A model generated the notes under the pieces. The model searched no databases and was not told the origin of the DNA. It saw only the letters and a program-made list of their open reading frames with translations. Below are positions 1 through 5,393 of a stretch of DNA of 6,451 nucleotides, piece by piece; position 1 is the stretch's first letter, and each line of letters begins with the position of its first letter. Location of the stretch: positions 1 to 6,451 of the forward strand of contig JAFSOM010000601.1 of the NCBI GenBank assembly GCA_017447005.1, given 5' to 3'. Origin of the DNA: Oscillibacter sp. Its GTDB lineage: Bacteria; Bacillota; Clostridia; Oscillospirales; Oscillospiraceae. Position numbers and translations under genes: made by a program.

Positions 1-2
1 AT

Positions 3-55
3 ATAATAGTCCCGATAAGTATCGACACTTAGCGATACTTATCGGGATTCATTAT
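3..55. repeat. Long nested inverted repeat
   Basis: A perfect 15-bp inverted repeat (10-24 with 33-47, arm TCCCGATAAGTATCG) encloses an 8-base loop. It extends outward through a G-T and an A-T pair, then, past one bulged C at 50, through five more pairs (3-7 with 51-55). Each arm contains its own small dyad: CGAT-AAGT-ATCG at 13-24 and CGAT-ACTT-ATCG at 33-44. There is also a direct repeat, CGACACTTA/CGATACTTA, at a 10-base period. No T-run follows, so an ordinary intrinsic terminator is not clearly indicated. It could be a regulator-binding site, an end of a small mobile or repeat element, or a hairpin ending an unseen gene to the left. The structure is certain; the role is not. Confidence 0.75.
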
Positions 56-157
56 CGCATATTCTACGCCTTTGCGCTACACGCCCCTACAGACAACGCT
101 TACACCGCGACAACCGCTAAAATGATGATTTAAGCGCATAGGCATACGCCGCATAAC

Positions 158-188
158 AAAGCCGCCTCCAATCTCCGGGGGCGGCTTT
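158..188 (-). terminator. Hairpin terminator after the NACHT gene
   Basis: The arm AAAGCCGCC (158-166) is the exact reverse complement of GGCGGCTTT (180-188). The stem continues inward through a T-G wobble and two C-G pairs, leaving a 7-base loop (170-176). On the minus strand the stem ends in CTTTGTTAT, a moderately U-rich tail beginning about 10 bases after the stop codon of the NACHT gene. Read on the plus strand it also ends in TTTT, so it could stop transcription from both sides. The GC-rich stem is convincing; the U-tract is short. Confidence 0.7.
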
Positions 189-197
189 TGCGCGGCG

Positions 198-2039
198 TTA
201 CAGGTTCGTGAAAAAGTCATCACGTTTCGCGGCTTTGCGCTTGGCGTCCAGTCCGTCAAGCCACTGTTGCATTTTTGCGCGAAATTCGGGAATATGCAAT
301 TCTTTGACAAGATAAGTATATAACGCTTCACGTTCCTGATGGCTATATCGAGCAAACGGACCGGAATCATCAATATAGTGAAAATCAATGAGTGTTTTTC
401 CAAAACCCTCTAGAAATTCACTATTAGGAATTATATAGGAGACCATATCAATAGACTGACATATATAGCAAATCTCAGACTGGAAAATAAAAGGATTCGC
501 CCTTGCAACCCAAACATCTTTCACTTTAACAAATTTGCGAAACATACGCTTCAAAAGAAAGACATCCGGATTAGCATTATTTTCCATATCGTTCAACCAT
601 CCGCGAAGTTTTTCTTCAAGAGCATTAACTTTAAAACGCTCTCCCTCAATTTGAAATAATAGCCGATAATATAAAAATCTAGTATCCCAAACTGATAATG
701 CGATAGCGTCCAAAACGCGTTTTTGGTCAGCGTCACTCAGTCCAGCGGTATAGACGGCGGCGAAATACTCCTGAAAAGAACGGTGCGCGAACTGATAGAC
801 ATTCCCCTCACGCACAATCATGCAAACGATTTTGCGCAAGTCGGAGAGATAATCTTCCGCGTTTACGGATAGTTTCAGATATGCAATACTGTCCCGCAGA
901 AAGTCCAGAATTTCCCGCTCCGAAAATTCGTACTTTTCGCGCATATACGACTGAAAGCAGAAACGGGCGAACAGTTTCGTAAATTCGTCTTTGCCCAAGT
1001 TCCCGCACTTAAATTCCCGTAAAAACGAGCCTTTATCGTGCGTGTCGTGCTTACTGTAAAGCGCGTCATAAGATTCGCGGTAGAACTCCGCCTCATGGTC
1101 GGGTATCGACGAATTGCGCATGAACGTAAGGAACATCATGGACAGCAACAGCGGATTCTGCGCGAACGTTTTATGCTTTTCGTAAAGCGTCTCCTCCAAC
1201 TGTTTGCAAAAATCGGCGGCTTTTTCGCGGTCGCCCTGCCATGTCCACGTCTTGGAGATTCTTTGCGCCAGTTCCACGGCCTGTCCCTTGTTCAGCGGCA
1301 TGGAACGCATTTTGACGAAATTCCGGAACGGCGCGTTTTCGTAGTCATTCGCCGGACGCGATGTCACGATGAAAGCGTTTTGCGGGTACTGCGTGCTGAA
1401 ATCGTTCAGCTTCTCGGCGACTTCGGCGGATAAGCTGTCTTTCACCTCGTCAAAGCCGTCCAGCAGAAACAGATACTTCCCCATGCGCAGACTTTCCGGG
1501 AAATGTTCGCGCTTCAGTTCCACGTCGTGATTGCGCATACAGGCGTAGACGAGTTCGGGAATGGAAACCTGTCCGGGCTTCTGTTCGCTGACGCGGCGCA
1601 GTTCCAGAAATACCGGGATGTACGGCTTTTTCATATACGCGCCGCGCCGTATCGTATCCAGAAACAGGTACTTCATGAGCATGGATTTCCCCATACCGCC
1701 GGAACCCTCAATCAGAATGCGGTTGCTGACCGCTAACAGCGATTCGATTTTCGACGCGGGAATCTCGTTTTCCGTGCGGCCCCGCGTCAGCCCGACGCCC
1801 ACCTGCACATAGATACCGTTTTCGCCTAACATGGTACGCAAATCCGGCTCTGTGGCAAGCGTCCGCACCTGATTGTAACTCGCCTCGGCGTTACGCAGAT
1901 AGCGTTGGAAGCAGTCGCCTAACGCAAGCGACACTTTGCCCAGTAGCTTGTTGACGAATCCGGTATCCGTCACAACTTGGGCGACGGCGCCGACCGCTTC
2001 CTCGGCGGCCTTTTCCGCGACGACTGTCGTCAAGTCCAT
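198..2039 (-). CDS. NACHT-domain STAND NTPase (bacterial NLR-like protein), candidate anti-phage defence
   Basis: This encodes a 613-residue soluble protein of the NACHT branch of STAND NTPases, the ATPase family of animal NLR immune receptors; many bacterial members defend against phage. Visible motifs are Walker A GSGGMGKS (112-119), Walker B LFLLDGFDE (190-198), the TSRP sensor motif (226-229), NPLLLSMM (295-302), and the winged-helix signature FAHRSFQEYFAA (417-428). About 100 residues precede the ATPase: an alanine-rich, probably amphipathic helix (about 7-23), then helical sequence leading to IYVQVGVG. I recognise no nuclease, TIR, protease or clear membrane segment there. About 180 residues follow the winged helix and should hold the sensor; their DNA is strikingly AT-rich. 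I chose the ATG at 2039 because AGGAGG lies 8 bases upstream; the in-frame ATG at 2066 falls inside the -10 box and cannot be in the mRNA. The gene is monocistronic. The NACHT assignment is firm; the defence role is inferred from the family. Confidence 0.92.
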   Translation of the reverse strand: MDLTTVVAEKAAEEAVGAVAQVVTDTGFVNKLLGKVSLALGDCFQRYLRNAEASYNQVRTLATEPDLRTMLGENGIYVQVGVGLTRGRTENEIPASKIESLLAVSNRILIEGSGGMGKSMLMKYLFLDTIRRGAYMKKPYIPVFLELRRVSEQKPGQVSIPELVYACMRNHDVELKREHFPESLRMGKYLFLLDGFDEVKDSLSAEVAEKLNDFSTQYPQNAFIVTSRPANDYENAPFRNFVKMRSMPLNKGQAVELAQRISKTWTWQGDREKAADFCKQLEETLYEKHKTFAQNPLLLSMMFLTFMRNSSIPDHEAEFYRESYDALYSKHDTHDKGSFLREFKCGNLGKDEFTKLFARFCFQSYMREKYEFSEREILDFLRDSIAYLKLSVNAEDYLSDLRKIVCMIVREGNVYQFAHRSFQEYFAAVYTAGLSDADQKRVLDAIALSVWDTRFLYYRLLFQIEGERFKVNALEEKLRGWLNDMENNANPDVFLLKRMFRKFVKVKDVWVARANPFIFQSEICYICQSIDMVSYIIPNSEFLEGFGKTLIDFHYIDDSGPFARYSHQEREALYTYLVKELHIPEFRAKMQQWLDGLDAKRKAAKRDDFFTNL

Positions 2040-2045
2040 TAGCGT

Positions 2046-2055
2046 CCCCTCCTTT
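2046..2055 (-). promoter_or_regulatory. Ribosome-binding site that sets the NACHT start
   Basis: On the minus strand this reads AAAGGAGGGG, with a full AGGAGG core (2048-2053) and an 8-base gap to the ATG at 2037-2039. This near-ideal spacing decides for the 613-residue protein over the nine-residue-longer reading that begins at 2066, whose ATG has no comparable site. Confidence 0.88.
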
Positions 2056-2064
2056 CCTCGTACC

Positions 2065-2092
2065 ATTATAGCGGATATTTTGGAATTTGCAA
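2065..2092 (-). promoter_or_regulatory. Sigma-70/sigma-A promoter of the NACHT gene
   Basis: Read on the minus strand, a -35 TTGCAA (2087-2092) is separated by 16 bases from a perfect -10 TATAAT (2065-2070). Transcription would begin near 2058-2059, only a few bases before the ribosome site, giving a leader of about 20 bases. The strong boxes suggest steady basal expression. I see no obvious operator overlapping them. Confidence 0.8.
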
Positions 2093-2153
2093 GCGGAAAT
2101 CAGCGTTTTGCGGAAAGTCCGTCAGGGCGGAGCGGCGTTTTCGTATTTCCTAC

Positions 2154-2175
2154 AAAAATTCCGGCGTGAATTTTT
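2154..2175. repeat. AT-rich inverted repeat in the divergent intergenic region
   Basis: AAAAATTC (2154-2161) and GAATTTTT (2168-2175) form a perfect 8-bp inverted repeat around a 6-base spacer, CGGCGT. It lies in an AT-rich run containing several A- and T-tracts (about 2154-2212) between the two divergent promoters. It could be a regulator site shared by both genes, or part of intrinsically bent DNA. The low stem G+C makes a stable RNA terminator unlikely. Confidence 0.5.
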
Positions 2176-2220
2176 CGTTTTCGACATTTTTATAAAACGC
2201 GCAATAAAAAAATGATATTT

Positions 2221-2239
2221 GTCACATTGAATTTGTGAC
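2221..2239. promoter_or_regulatory. Possible operator upstream of the PTS promoter
   Basis: GTCACA (2221-2226) and TGTGAC (2234-2239) form a perfect 6-bp inverted repeat with a 7-base spacer. Its centre is about 54 bases upstream of the likely transcription start of the PTS operon, a usual place for an activator. The half-sites are in the opposite order to the CRP consensus (TGTGA...TCACA), so it is not a standard CRP site. No regulator gene lies in the window. The symmetry is visible; the function is inferred. Confidence 0.45.
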
Positions 2240-2263
2240 GCGTATCAGGTGAAATCGCGCCAA

Positions 2264-2277
2264 TTTTTTTTTATAAT
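2264..2277 (+). promoter_or_regulatory. -10 region of the PTS operon with an adjoining T9 tract
   Basis: A perfect TATAAT (2272-2277) is preceded by nine consecutive T (2264-2272), the last shared with the -10 box. At the normal spacing the -35 position reads GTGAAA (2249-2254), a poor match to TTGACA, so the promoter probably needs an activator. Transcription would start near 2284, giving a leader of about 50 bases. TGAAATCG at 2250-2257 resembles half of a catabolite-response element, but the other half does not fit. No sigma-54 -24/-12 pair is visible, although many mannose-family operons use one. Confidence 0.6.
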
Positions 2278-2321
2278 AATGCCGTTCCAAACCGTGCAAA
2301 CCGCAAGATTCAGACGCGAAG

Positions 2322-2328
2322 AGGGGGA
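2322..2328 (+). promoter_or_regulatory. Ribosome-binding site that sets the EIIA start
   Basis: AGGGGGA lies 6 bases before the ATG at 2335 but directly against the in-frame ATG at 2329. The spacing favours 2335, which gives an N-terminus MRYLLFISHG that matches the usual EIIA beginning. Confidence 0.75.
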
Positions 2329-2334
2329 ATGAAA

Positions 2335-2757
2335 ATGCGCTATCTTCTGTTCATCAGTCACGGCGGTTTCGCCGACGGGCTGACGGAAGCTCTGGGAATG
2401 ATGGTCGGTCAGCGGACGGACATCGTAAAAGTCGCGTTCCGTGACGGAATGGGCCTGCCGGAGTTCAAAGAGCACGTCCGCGAGGCTATCGCGCCGATGA
2501 CGAAAGAGGATGAAGTCGTCGTCATGGCGGACTTAGTCAGCGGCTCCCCGCTGGCTACGACGATGGACGCGCTGTCCGAACAGGTGGACTTGGCGAAAGT
2601 CCGCGCCGTGGCGGGCATGAATCTGCCCATGGCCCTGACCGCCGTGGAGAACGAGGAGGAGCCGTTGGACGACACGGTCGCCGCTATGATGGAAGTCGCC
2701 AAAGAACAGGTGACGCCGTTCAATCTGACGGTCAGCGACAACGAGGACGACATTTAA
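2335..2757 (+). CDS. PTS mannose-family EIIA component
   Basis: This is a 140-residue cytoplasmic phosphocarrier. It takes phosphate from HPr-phosphate and passes it to EIIB. Family features are a first beta strand ending in ISHG, with the likely phosphorylated histidine at residue 9, the conserved Asp at 66 in ADLVSGSP (65-72), and GMNLPM (94-99). Its length fits a stand-alone EIIA domain; in some bacteria EIIA is fused to EIIB, but here they are separate genes. The last residues are strongly acidic, ending NEDDI, a tail also seen on EIIC of this operon. It is the first gene of a five-gene plus-strand operon and its stop lies 20 bases before EIIB. The sugar cannot be told from this subunit. 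Confidence 0.93.
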   Translation: MRYLLFISHGGFADGLTEALGMMVGQRTDIVKVAFRDGMGLPEFKEHVREAIAPMTKEDEVVVMADLVSGSPLATTMDALSEQVDLAKVRAVAGMNLPMALTAVENEEEPLDDTVAAMMEVAKEQVTPFNLTVSDNEDDI

Positions 2758-2777
2758 TTTAGGGAGGACTTGTTCTT

Positions 2778-3272
2778 ATGATTTCGTTTATCCGTATCGA
2801 CGACCGCATGATTCACGGACAGACCTGCACCCGCTGGGCGCTGGAATATCCCTGCACGGGCCTTGTCGCCGTCAACGACAAAGCCGCTACCAATGCCGTG
2901 CTCAAAGCCGCCTATACGAACGCTATCGCCGACAAAAAGACGTTCGTCTGGACGCTCGCCGACTGGCAGAAGAAAAAGGAAAAGGTTCTCGCTTCCAAGG
3001 ACCAGTATTTCCTCATCACCAAAGACCCCGTCGACATGGCGAAAGTCCTGCTTGACCAGCCCTTTGACCCCGGCATTAAGGACATTATTGTCGGGCCGTG
3101 CAACGACCGTCCCGGCGCGGTAAAACTGGGCAATAACCAGTCCATCATTCCCGAAGAGGCGGCGGCGTTTGAAAAGCTCATGGCGGCGGGCTACAATATC
3201 GAGTTCGCGCTCGTCAAAGAGACCGCTATCGGCAACTGGAAGAAATTCCGCGGACAGTTCGGTTATAACTGA
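2778..3272 (+). CDS. PTS mannose-family EIIB component
   Basis: This is a 164-residue cytoplasmic subunit that accepts phosphate from EIIA and donates it to the incoming sugar. The signature RIDDRMIHGQ (6-15) carries the expected phosphorylated histidine at residue 13. The usual GQV after this histidine is GQTCTRW here, and much of the middle differs from well-studied mannose enzymes. IIVGPCNDRPG (103-113) and the turn to KLGNNQSI match the family pattern of a glycine/asparagine-rich strand before the C-terminal domain. Length is normal. AGGGAGGA (2761-2768) gives a good ribosome site 9 bases before the ATG. Substrate specificity (mannose, fructose, sorbose, N-acetylgalactosamine or another sugar) is open. 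Confidence 0.93.
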   Translation: MISFIRIDDRMIHGQTCTRWALEYPCTGLVAVNDKAATNAVLKAAYTNAIADKKTFVWTLADWQKKKEKVLASKDQYFLITKDPVDMAKVLLDQPFDPGIKDIIVGPCNDRPGAVKLGNNQSIIPEEAAAFEKLMAAGYNIEFALVKETAIGNWKKFRGQFGYN

Positions 3273-3306
3273 TTCGCCTGTGACAAAAACGGAAAGGAAT
3301 CACATT

Positions 3307-4149
3307 ATGACAATTAATGTTGTACAGGCGGCGCTGTTAGGCCTGTGCGCCTGTCTTTCCTCCATGCCGGGCCTCGGCGGCACGACGTTCGGCAACTATA
3401 CCTTGGGCCGTCCCCTTGTCGCCGGATTGGTCGTCGGACTGATTCTCGGCAACGTCCCCATGGGCATTATGCTCGGCGCGGCGGTACAGGTCGTTTACAT
3501 CGCGCTTGTCACCCCCGGCGGCACGGTTTCCGCCGACGTGCGCGCCATTTCCTATATCGGCATTCCTCTTGCTATGCTCTACGCCGCCGGCATGGGCTGG
3601 ACGGGCGCGGAATCGGAGTCGCAGAACTTCGCCGTGACCATGGCCGCCACCGTCGGCACGCTCGGCACCGTCCTGTTCTACGGCACCGCCACCATGAACC
3701 TCATTTGGCAACACTGGGGCATGAAACAGGTGGACGAGGGCAAACTTGACCGTCTGTATCTGGTCGACTGGGTTCTGCCGTGGATTTCCCACTTTGTCTG
3801 CTCCTTCATCCCCACGTTCATCATCTGCCTCATGGGTTCCAACATGGTACAGGTTATCAAGGACTACCTGCCCATGGACGGCCTTGCTATGAAAACGCTG
3901 TTTACGGTCGGCTCTCTGCTTCCGTCCGTCGGCGTCGCCATCCTGCTCAAACAGGTGGTCTCCAAGCCTGTGGACTTCCTGACGTTCTTCTTTGGCTTCA
4001 CCCTGTGCGCGTTCATGCACCTGAATCTCATCGGATGCGCCATCGTGGGCGGGTTCTTCGCCATCATGAACTACAACATCCGCGTGCTGGCTATGCGTCC
4101 CGTCGCGGCGGTCGGCGCGGCGGCTGACGACGACGAGGAGGACATCTGA
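3307..4149 (+). CDS. PTS mannose-family EIIC membrane component
   Basis: This is a 280-residue integral membrane subunit that, with EIID, forms the sugar channel. The protein is hydrophobic through most of its length, and GNYTLGRPLVAGLVVGLILG (29-48) followed by a glycine-rich segment (53-72) is typical of the sorbose-type EIIC family. Hydrophobic stretches recur near 82-96, 108-126, 156-176, 200-214 and 225-255. The ATG at 3307 has AAAGGA 8 bases upstream and gives MTINVVQAALLG, the usual start; the open frame runs back to 3169, but that part overlaps EIIB and is low-complexity out-of-frame sequence. The C-terminus is a run of acidic residues, DDDEEDI, whose codons also supply the ribosome site of the next gene. 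Confidence 0.93.
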   Translation: MTINVVQAALLGLCACLSSMPGLGGTTFGNYTLGRPLVAGLVVGLILGNVPMGIMLGAAVQVVYIALVTPGGTVSADVRAISYIGIPLAMLYAAGMGWTGAESESQNFAVTMAATVGTLGTVLFYGTATMNLIWQHWGMKQVDEGKLDRLYLVDWVLPWISHFVCSFIPTFIICLMGSNMVQVIKDYLPMDGLAMKTLFTVGSLLPSVGVAILLKQVVSKPVDFLTFFFGFTLCAFMHLNLIGCAIVGGFFAIMNYNIRVLAMRPVAAVGAAADDDEEDI

Positions 4150-4151
4150 CC

Positions 4152-4979
4152 ATGAAAACCCTCTCCAAAAAGACATTGAACCGGTCTTTTAATAACTGGT
4201 TCTACGGCAATCTGACCTGCTTCTCTCAGGAGCATATGCAGACTTTCGGCTATATGCTCTCCATGCTCCCCATTGTCAAGGAACTCTACGACACCAATGA
4301 GGAACAGACGCAGAAACTGAAAACCTACTCTACGTTCTTCAACACGGAGCCGCAAGTCGGCGCGGTCGTCGTGGGCATTACGACCGGTATGGAAGAGGCC
4401 CGCGCCAACGGCGAGGACGTGGATGACGAGACCATCAACGGCATTCGCGCCGGCCTGATGGGCCCGCTTGCCGGTATCGGCGACTCTCTGGTTGTCGGTA
4501 CGCTCCTCCCGATTCTGCTGGGTATCGCGCTGGGACTTTCCGGCGGCGGCTCCCCGCTGGGCGCCATCTTCTACATTCTCGTGTGGAACATCGGAATGTA
4601 TATCCTCATGCGCTTCATGTACTTCAAGGGCTACGAACTGGGCGGTAAAGCCGTGGAAGTCCTTGTCGGCGAGAAAGCCAACGCTATCCGCGAATCGGTC
4701 ATCATGCTGGGCACGATGGTTATCGGCGGCGTCACGGCGTCGTGGATTAACATCACGACTTCCTTCAAAATGCTCAACGCGGAAGGCGGCGTGATTGTCG
4801 ACCTGCAAAAGACGCTCGATGATGTGTACCCGTCTCTGTTGAGCGCGGTATTCGTGCTGATTTGCTGGTATCTGCTCGCCAAAAAGCGCATGAGTCCGTT
4901 ACTGGTCATGCTGATTCTCGTCGGCGTGGCGTTCGTGGGCGTACTGGTGGGCTTCTTCGACCCGGGCCTGAGCTATTGA
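4152..4979 (+). CDS. PTS mannose-family EIID membrane component
   Basis: This 275-residue subunit pairs with EIIC to bind and move the sugar. Recognisable family stretches are FNNWFYGN (13-20), FFNTEPQVGAVVVGITTGMEE (62-82, the conserved cytoplasmic-domain segment), GLMGPLAGIGDSLVVGTLLP (101-120), and hydrophobic helices near 138-158, 183-199, 228-243 and 247-268. Length is close to the family norm. It begins only 2 bases after the EIIC stop, and its ribosome site AGGAGGA (4136-4142) lies inside the end of EIIC, so the two are probably translationally coupled, fitting equal amounts of two subunits of one complex. Confidence 0.94.
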   Translation: MKTLSKKTLNRSFNNWFYGNLTCFSQEHMQTFGYMLSMLPIVKELYDTNEEQTQKLKTYSTFFNTEPQVGAVVVGITTGMEEARANGEDVDDETINGIRAGLMGPLAGIGDSLVVGTLLPILLGIALGLSGGGSPLGAIFYILVWNIGMYILMRFMYFKGYELGGKAVEVLVGEKANAIRESVIMLGTMVIGGVTASWINITTSFKMLNAEGGVIVDLQKTLDDVYPSLLSAVFVLICWYLLAKKRMSPLLVMLILVGVAFVGVLVGFFDPGLSY

Positions 4980-5008
4980 TTGACGGATGGAATCAATGCC
5001 GAAACCGT

Positions 5009-5018
5009 GAGGAAGGGA
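5009..5018 (+). promoter_or_regulatory. Ribosome-binding site that sets the small-protein start
   Basis: The purine run GAGGAAGGGA ends 6 bases before the ATG at 5025. An in-frame TTG at 4980 directly abuts the EIID stop and has no such site, so the 89-residue reading is preferred. Confidence 0.7.
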
Positions 5019-5024
5019 ATCCCC

Positions 5025-5294
5025 ATGCTGACGAAAGAACAGGCGCTCGATGAGGCGCAAAAACAGAAAAAGGCCCTTGCTCTCATGGGCCGCTGGAGAA
5101 ACTGGTTGTTTATTCTGACAACTTGCCTAATGGTCGTGGCGGCGTTCGGACTGCGTAAAGGCGGCCTGATGTTCATTCTTGGCGTGACGTTCGCCGCGCT
5201 GACAATCCTTAGTTTTATCCTCCTTCTGCTTGTCAACCTCAGCATTCGCAACGGGCGACGCAATGTGGAGCGGATTTTGGATTCTCTTCAATAA
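5025..5294 (+). CDS. Small two-helix membrane protein, last gene of the PTS operon
   Basis: I do not recognise this 89-residue protein. Its N-terminal 20 residues are charged and probably helical (KEQALDEAQKQKKALAL). Two hydrophobic segments follow, about 27-43 and 48-71, separated by the short basic turn LRKGG (43-47). The C-terminus is charged (NGRRNVERILDSLQ). A hairpin with both ends in the cytoplasm, or the reverse, is likely; Arg residues at 23, 25, 75, 78 and 79 flanking the helices favour cytoplasmic ends. It starts 45 bases after EIID with no promoter or terminator between, so it is almost certainly co-transcribed. The well-known extra gene of mannose operons, ManO (DUF956), is longer and soluble, so this is something else. 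It may help assemble or regulate the EIIC/EIID complex, which is inference only. Confidence 0.8.
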   Translation: MLTKEQALDEAQKQKKALALMGRWRNWLFILTTCLMVVAAFGLRKGGLMFILGVTFAALTILSFILLLLVNLSIRNGRRNVERILDSLQ

Positions 5295-5320
5295 TCTTGC
5301 CTTTCTCCCTCCCTTTTCAA

Positions 5321-5374
5321 GCCGCGGGAACGGTCGGTCTCTAAATCCGCCGACTGTCCCCGCGGCGTATTTTT
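5321..5374 (+). terminator. Strong intrinsic terminator ending the PTS operon
   Basis: GCCGCGGG (5321-5328) pairs with CCCGCGGC (5359-5366). After one A-C mismatch the stem continues for nine more pairs (5330-5338 with 5349-5357), including two G-T wobbles, around a 10-base loop. TATTTTT (5368-5374) follows. It begins 27 bases after the stop of the small membrane protein. It lies directly before the HAD gene with no room for a promoter after it, so that gene is either read through at a lower level or uses a start point further upstream. Confidence 0.9.
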
Positions 5375-5393
5375 CCGTCAATGGAGTGACAGT

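Noticed and set aside
2093..2116. Direct repeat GCGGAAA at 2093-2099 and 2110-2116
   Set aside because: Only seven bases, spaced 17 apart, without further symmetry; chance is a sufficient explanation.
2221..2239. CRP (TGTGA-N6-TCACA) binding site
   Set aside because: The half-sites are in the reverse order and the spacer is 7, so it does not match the CRP consensus.
2250..2263. Catabolite-response element (cre) in the PTS promoter
   Set aside because: TGAAATCG fits one half, but the second half GCGCCA does not match the expected pattern; too weak to list as a feature.
3169..3306. N-terminal extension of EIIC from an earlier ATG
   Set aside because: It overlaps EIIB out of frame, gives serine/arginine-rich sequence unlike the family, and lacks a ribosome site; ATG 3307 has a good one.
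3337..4176. 279-codon minus-strand open frame antisense to EIIC
   Set aside because: Its protein is rich in H, R, D, G and Q with no recognisable motif. It is a by-product of the GC-rich third positions of EIIC; the plus-strand protein is a clear family member.
4071..4808. 245-codon minus-strand open frame antisense to EIID
   Set aside because: Low-complexity composition, no start signal, and fully explained as a shadow of EIIC/EIID.
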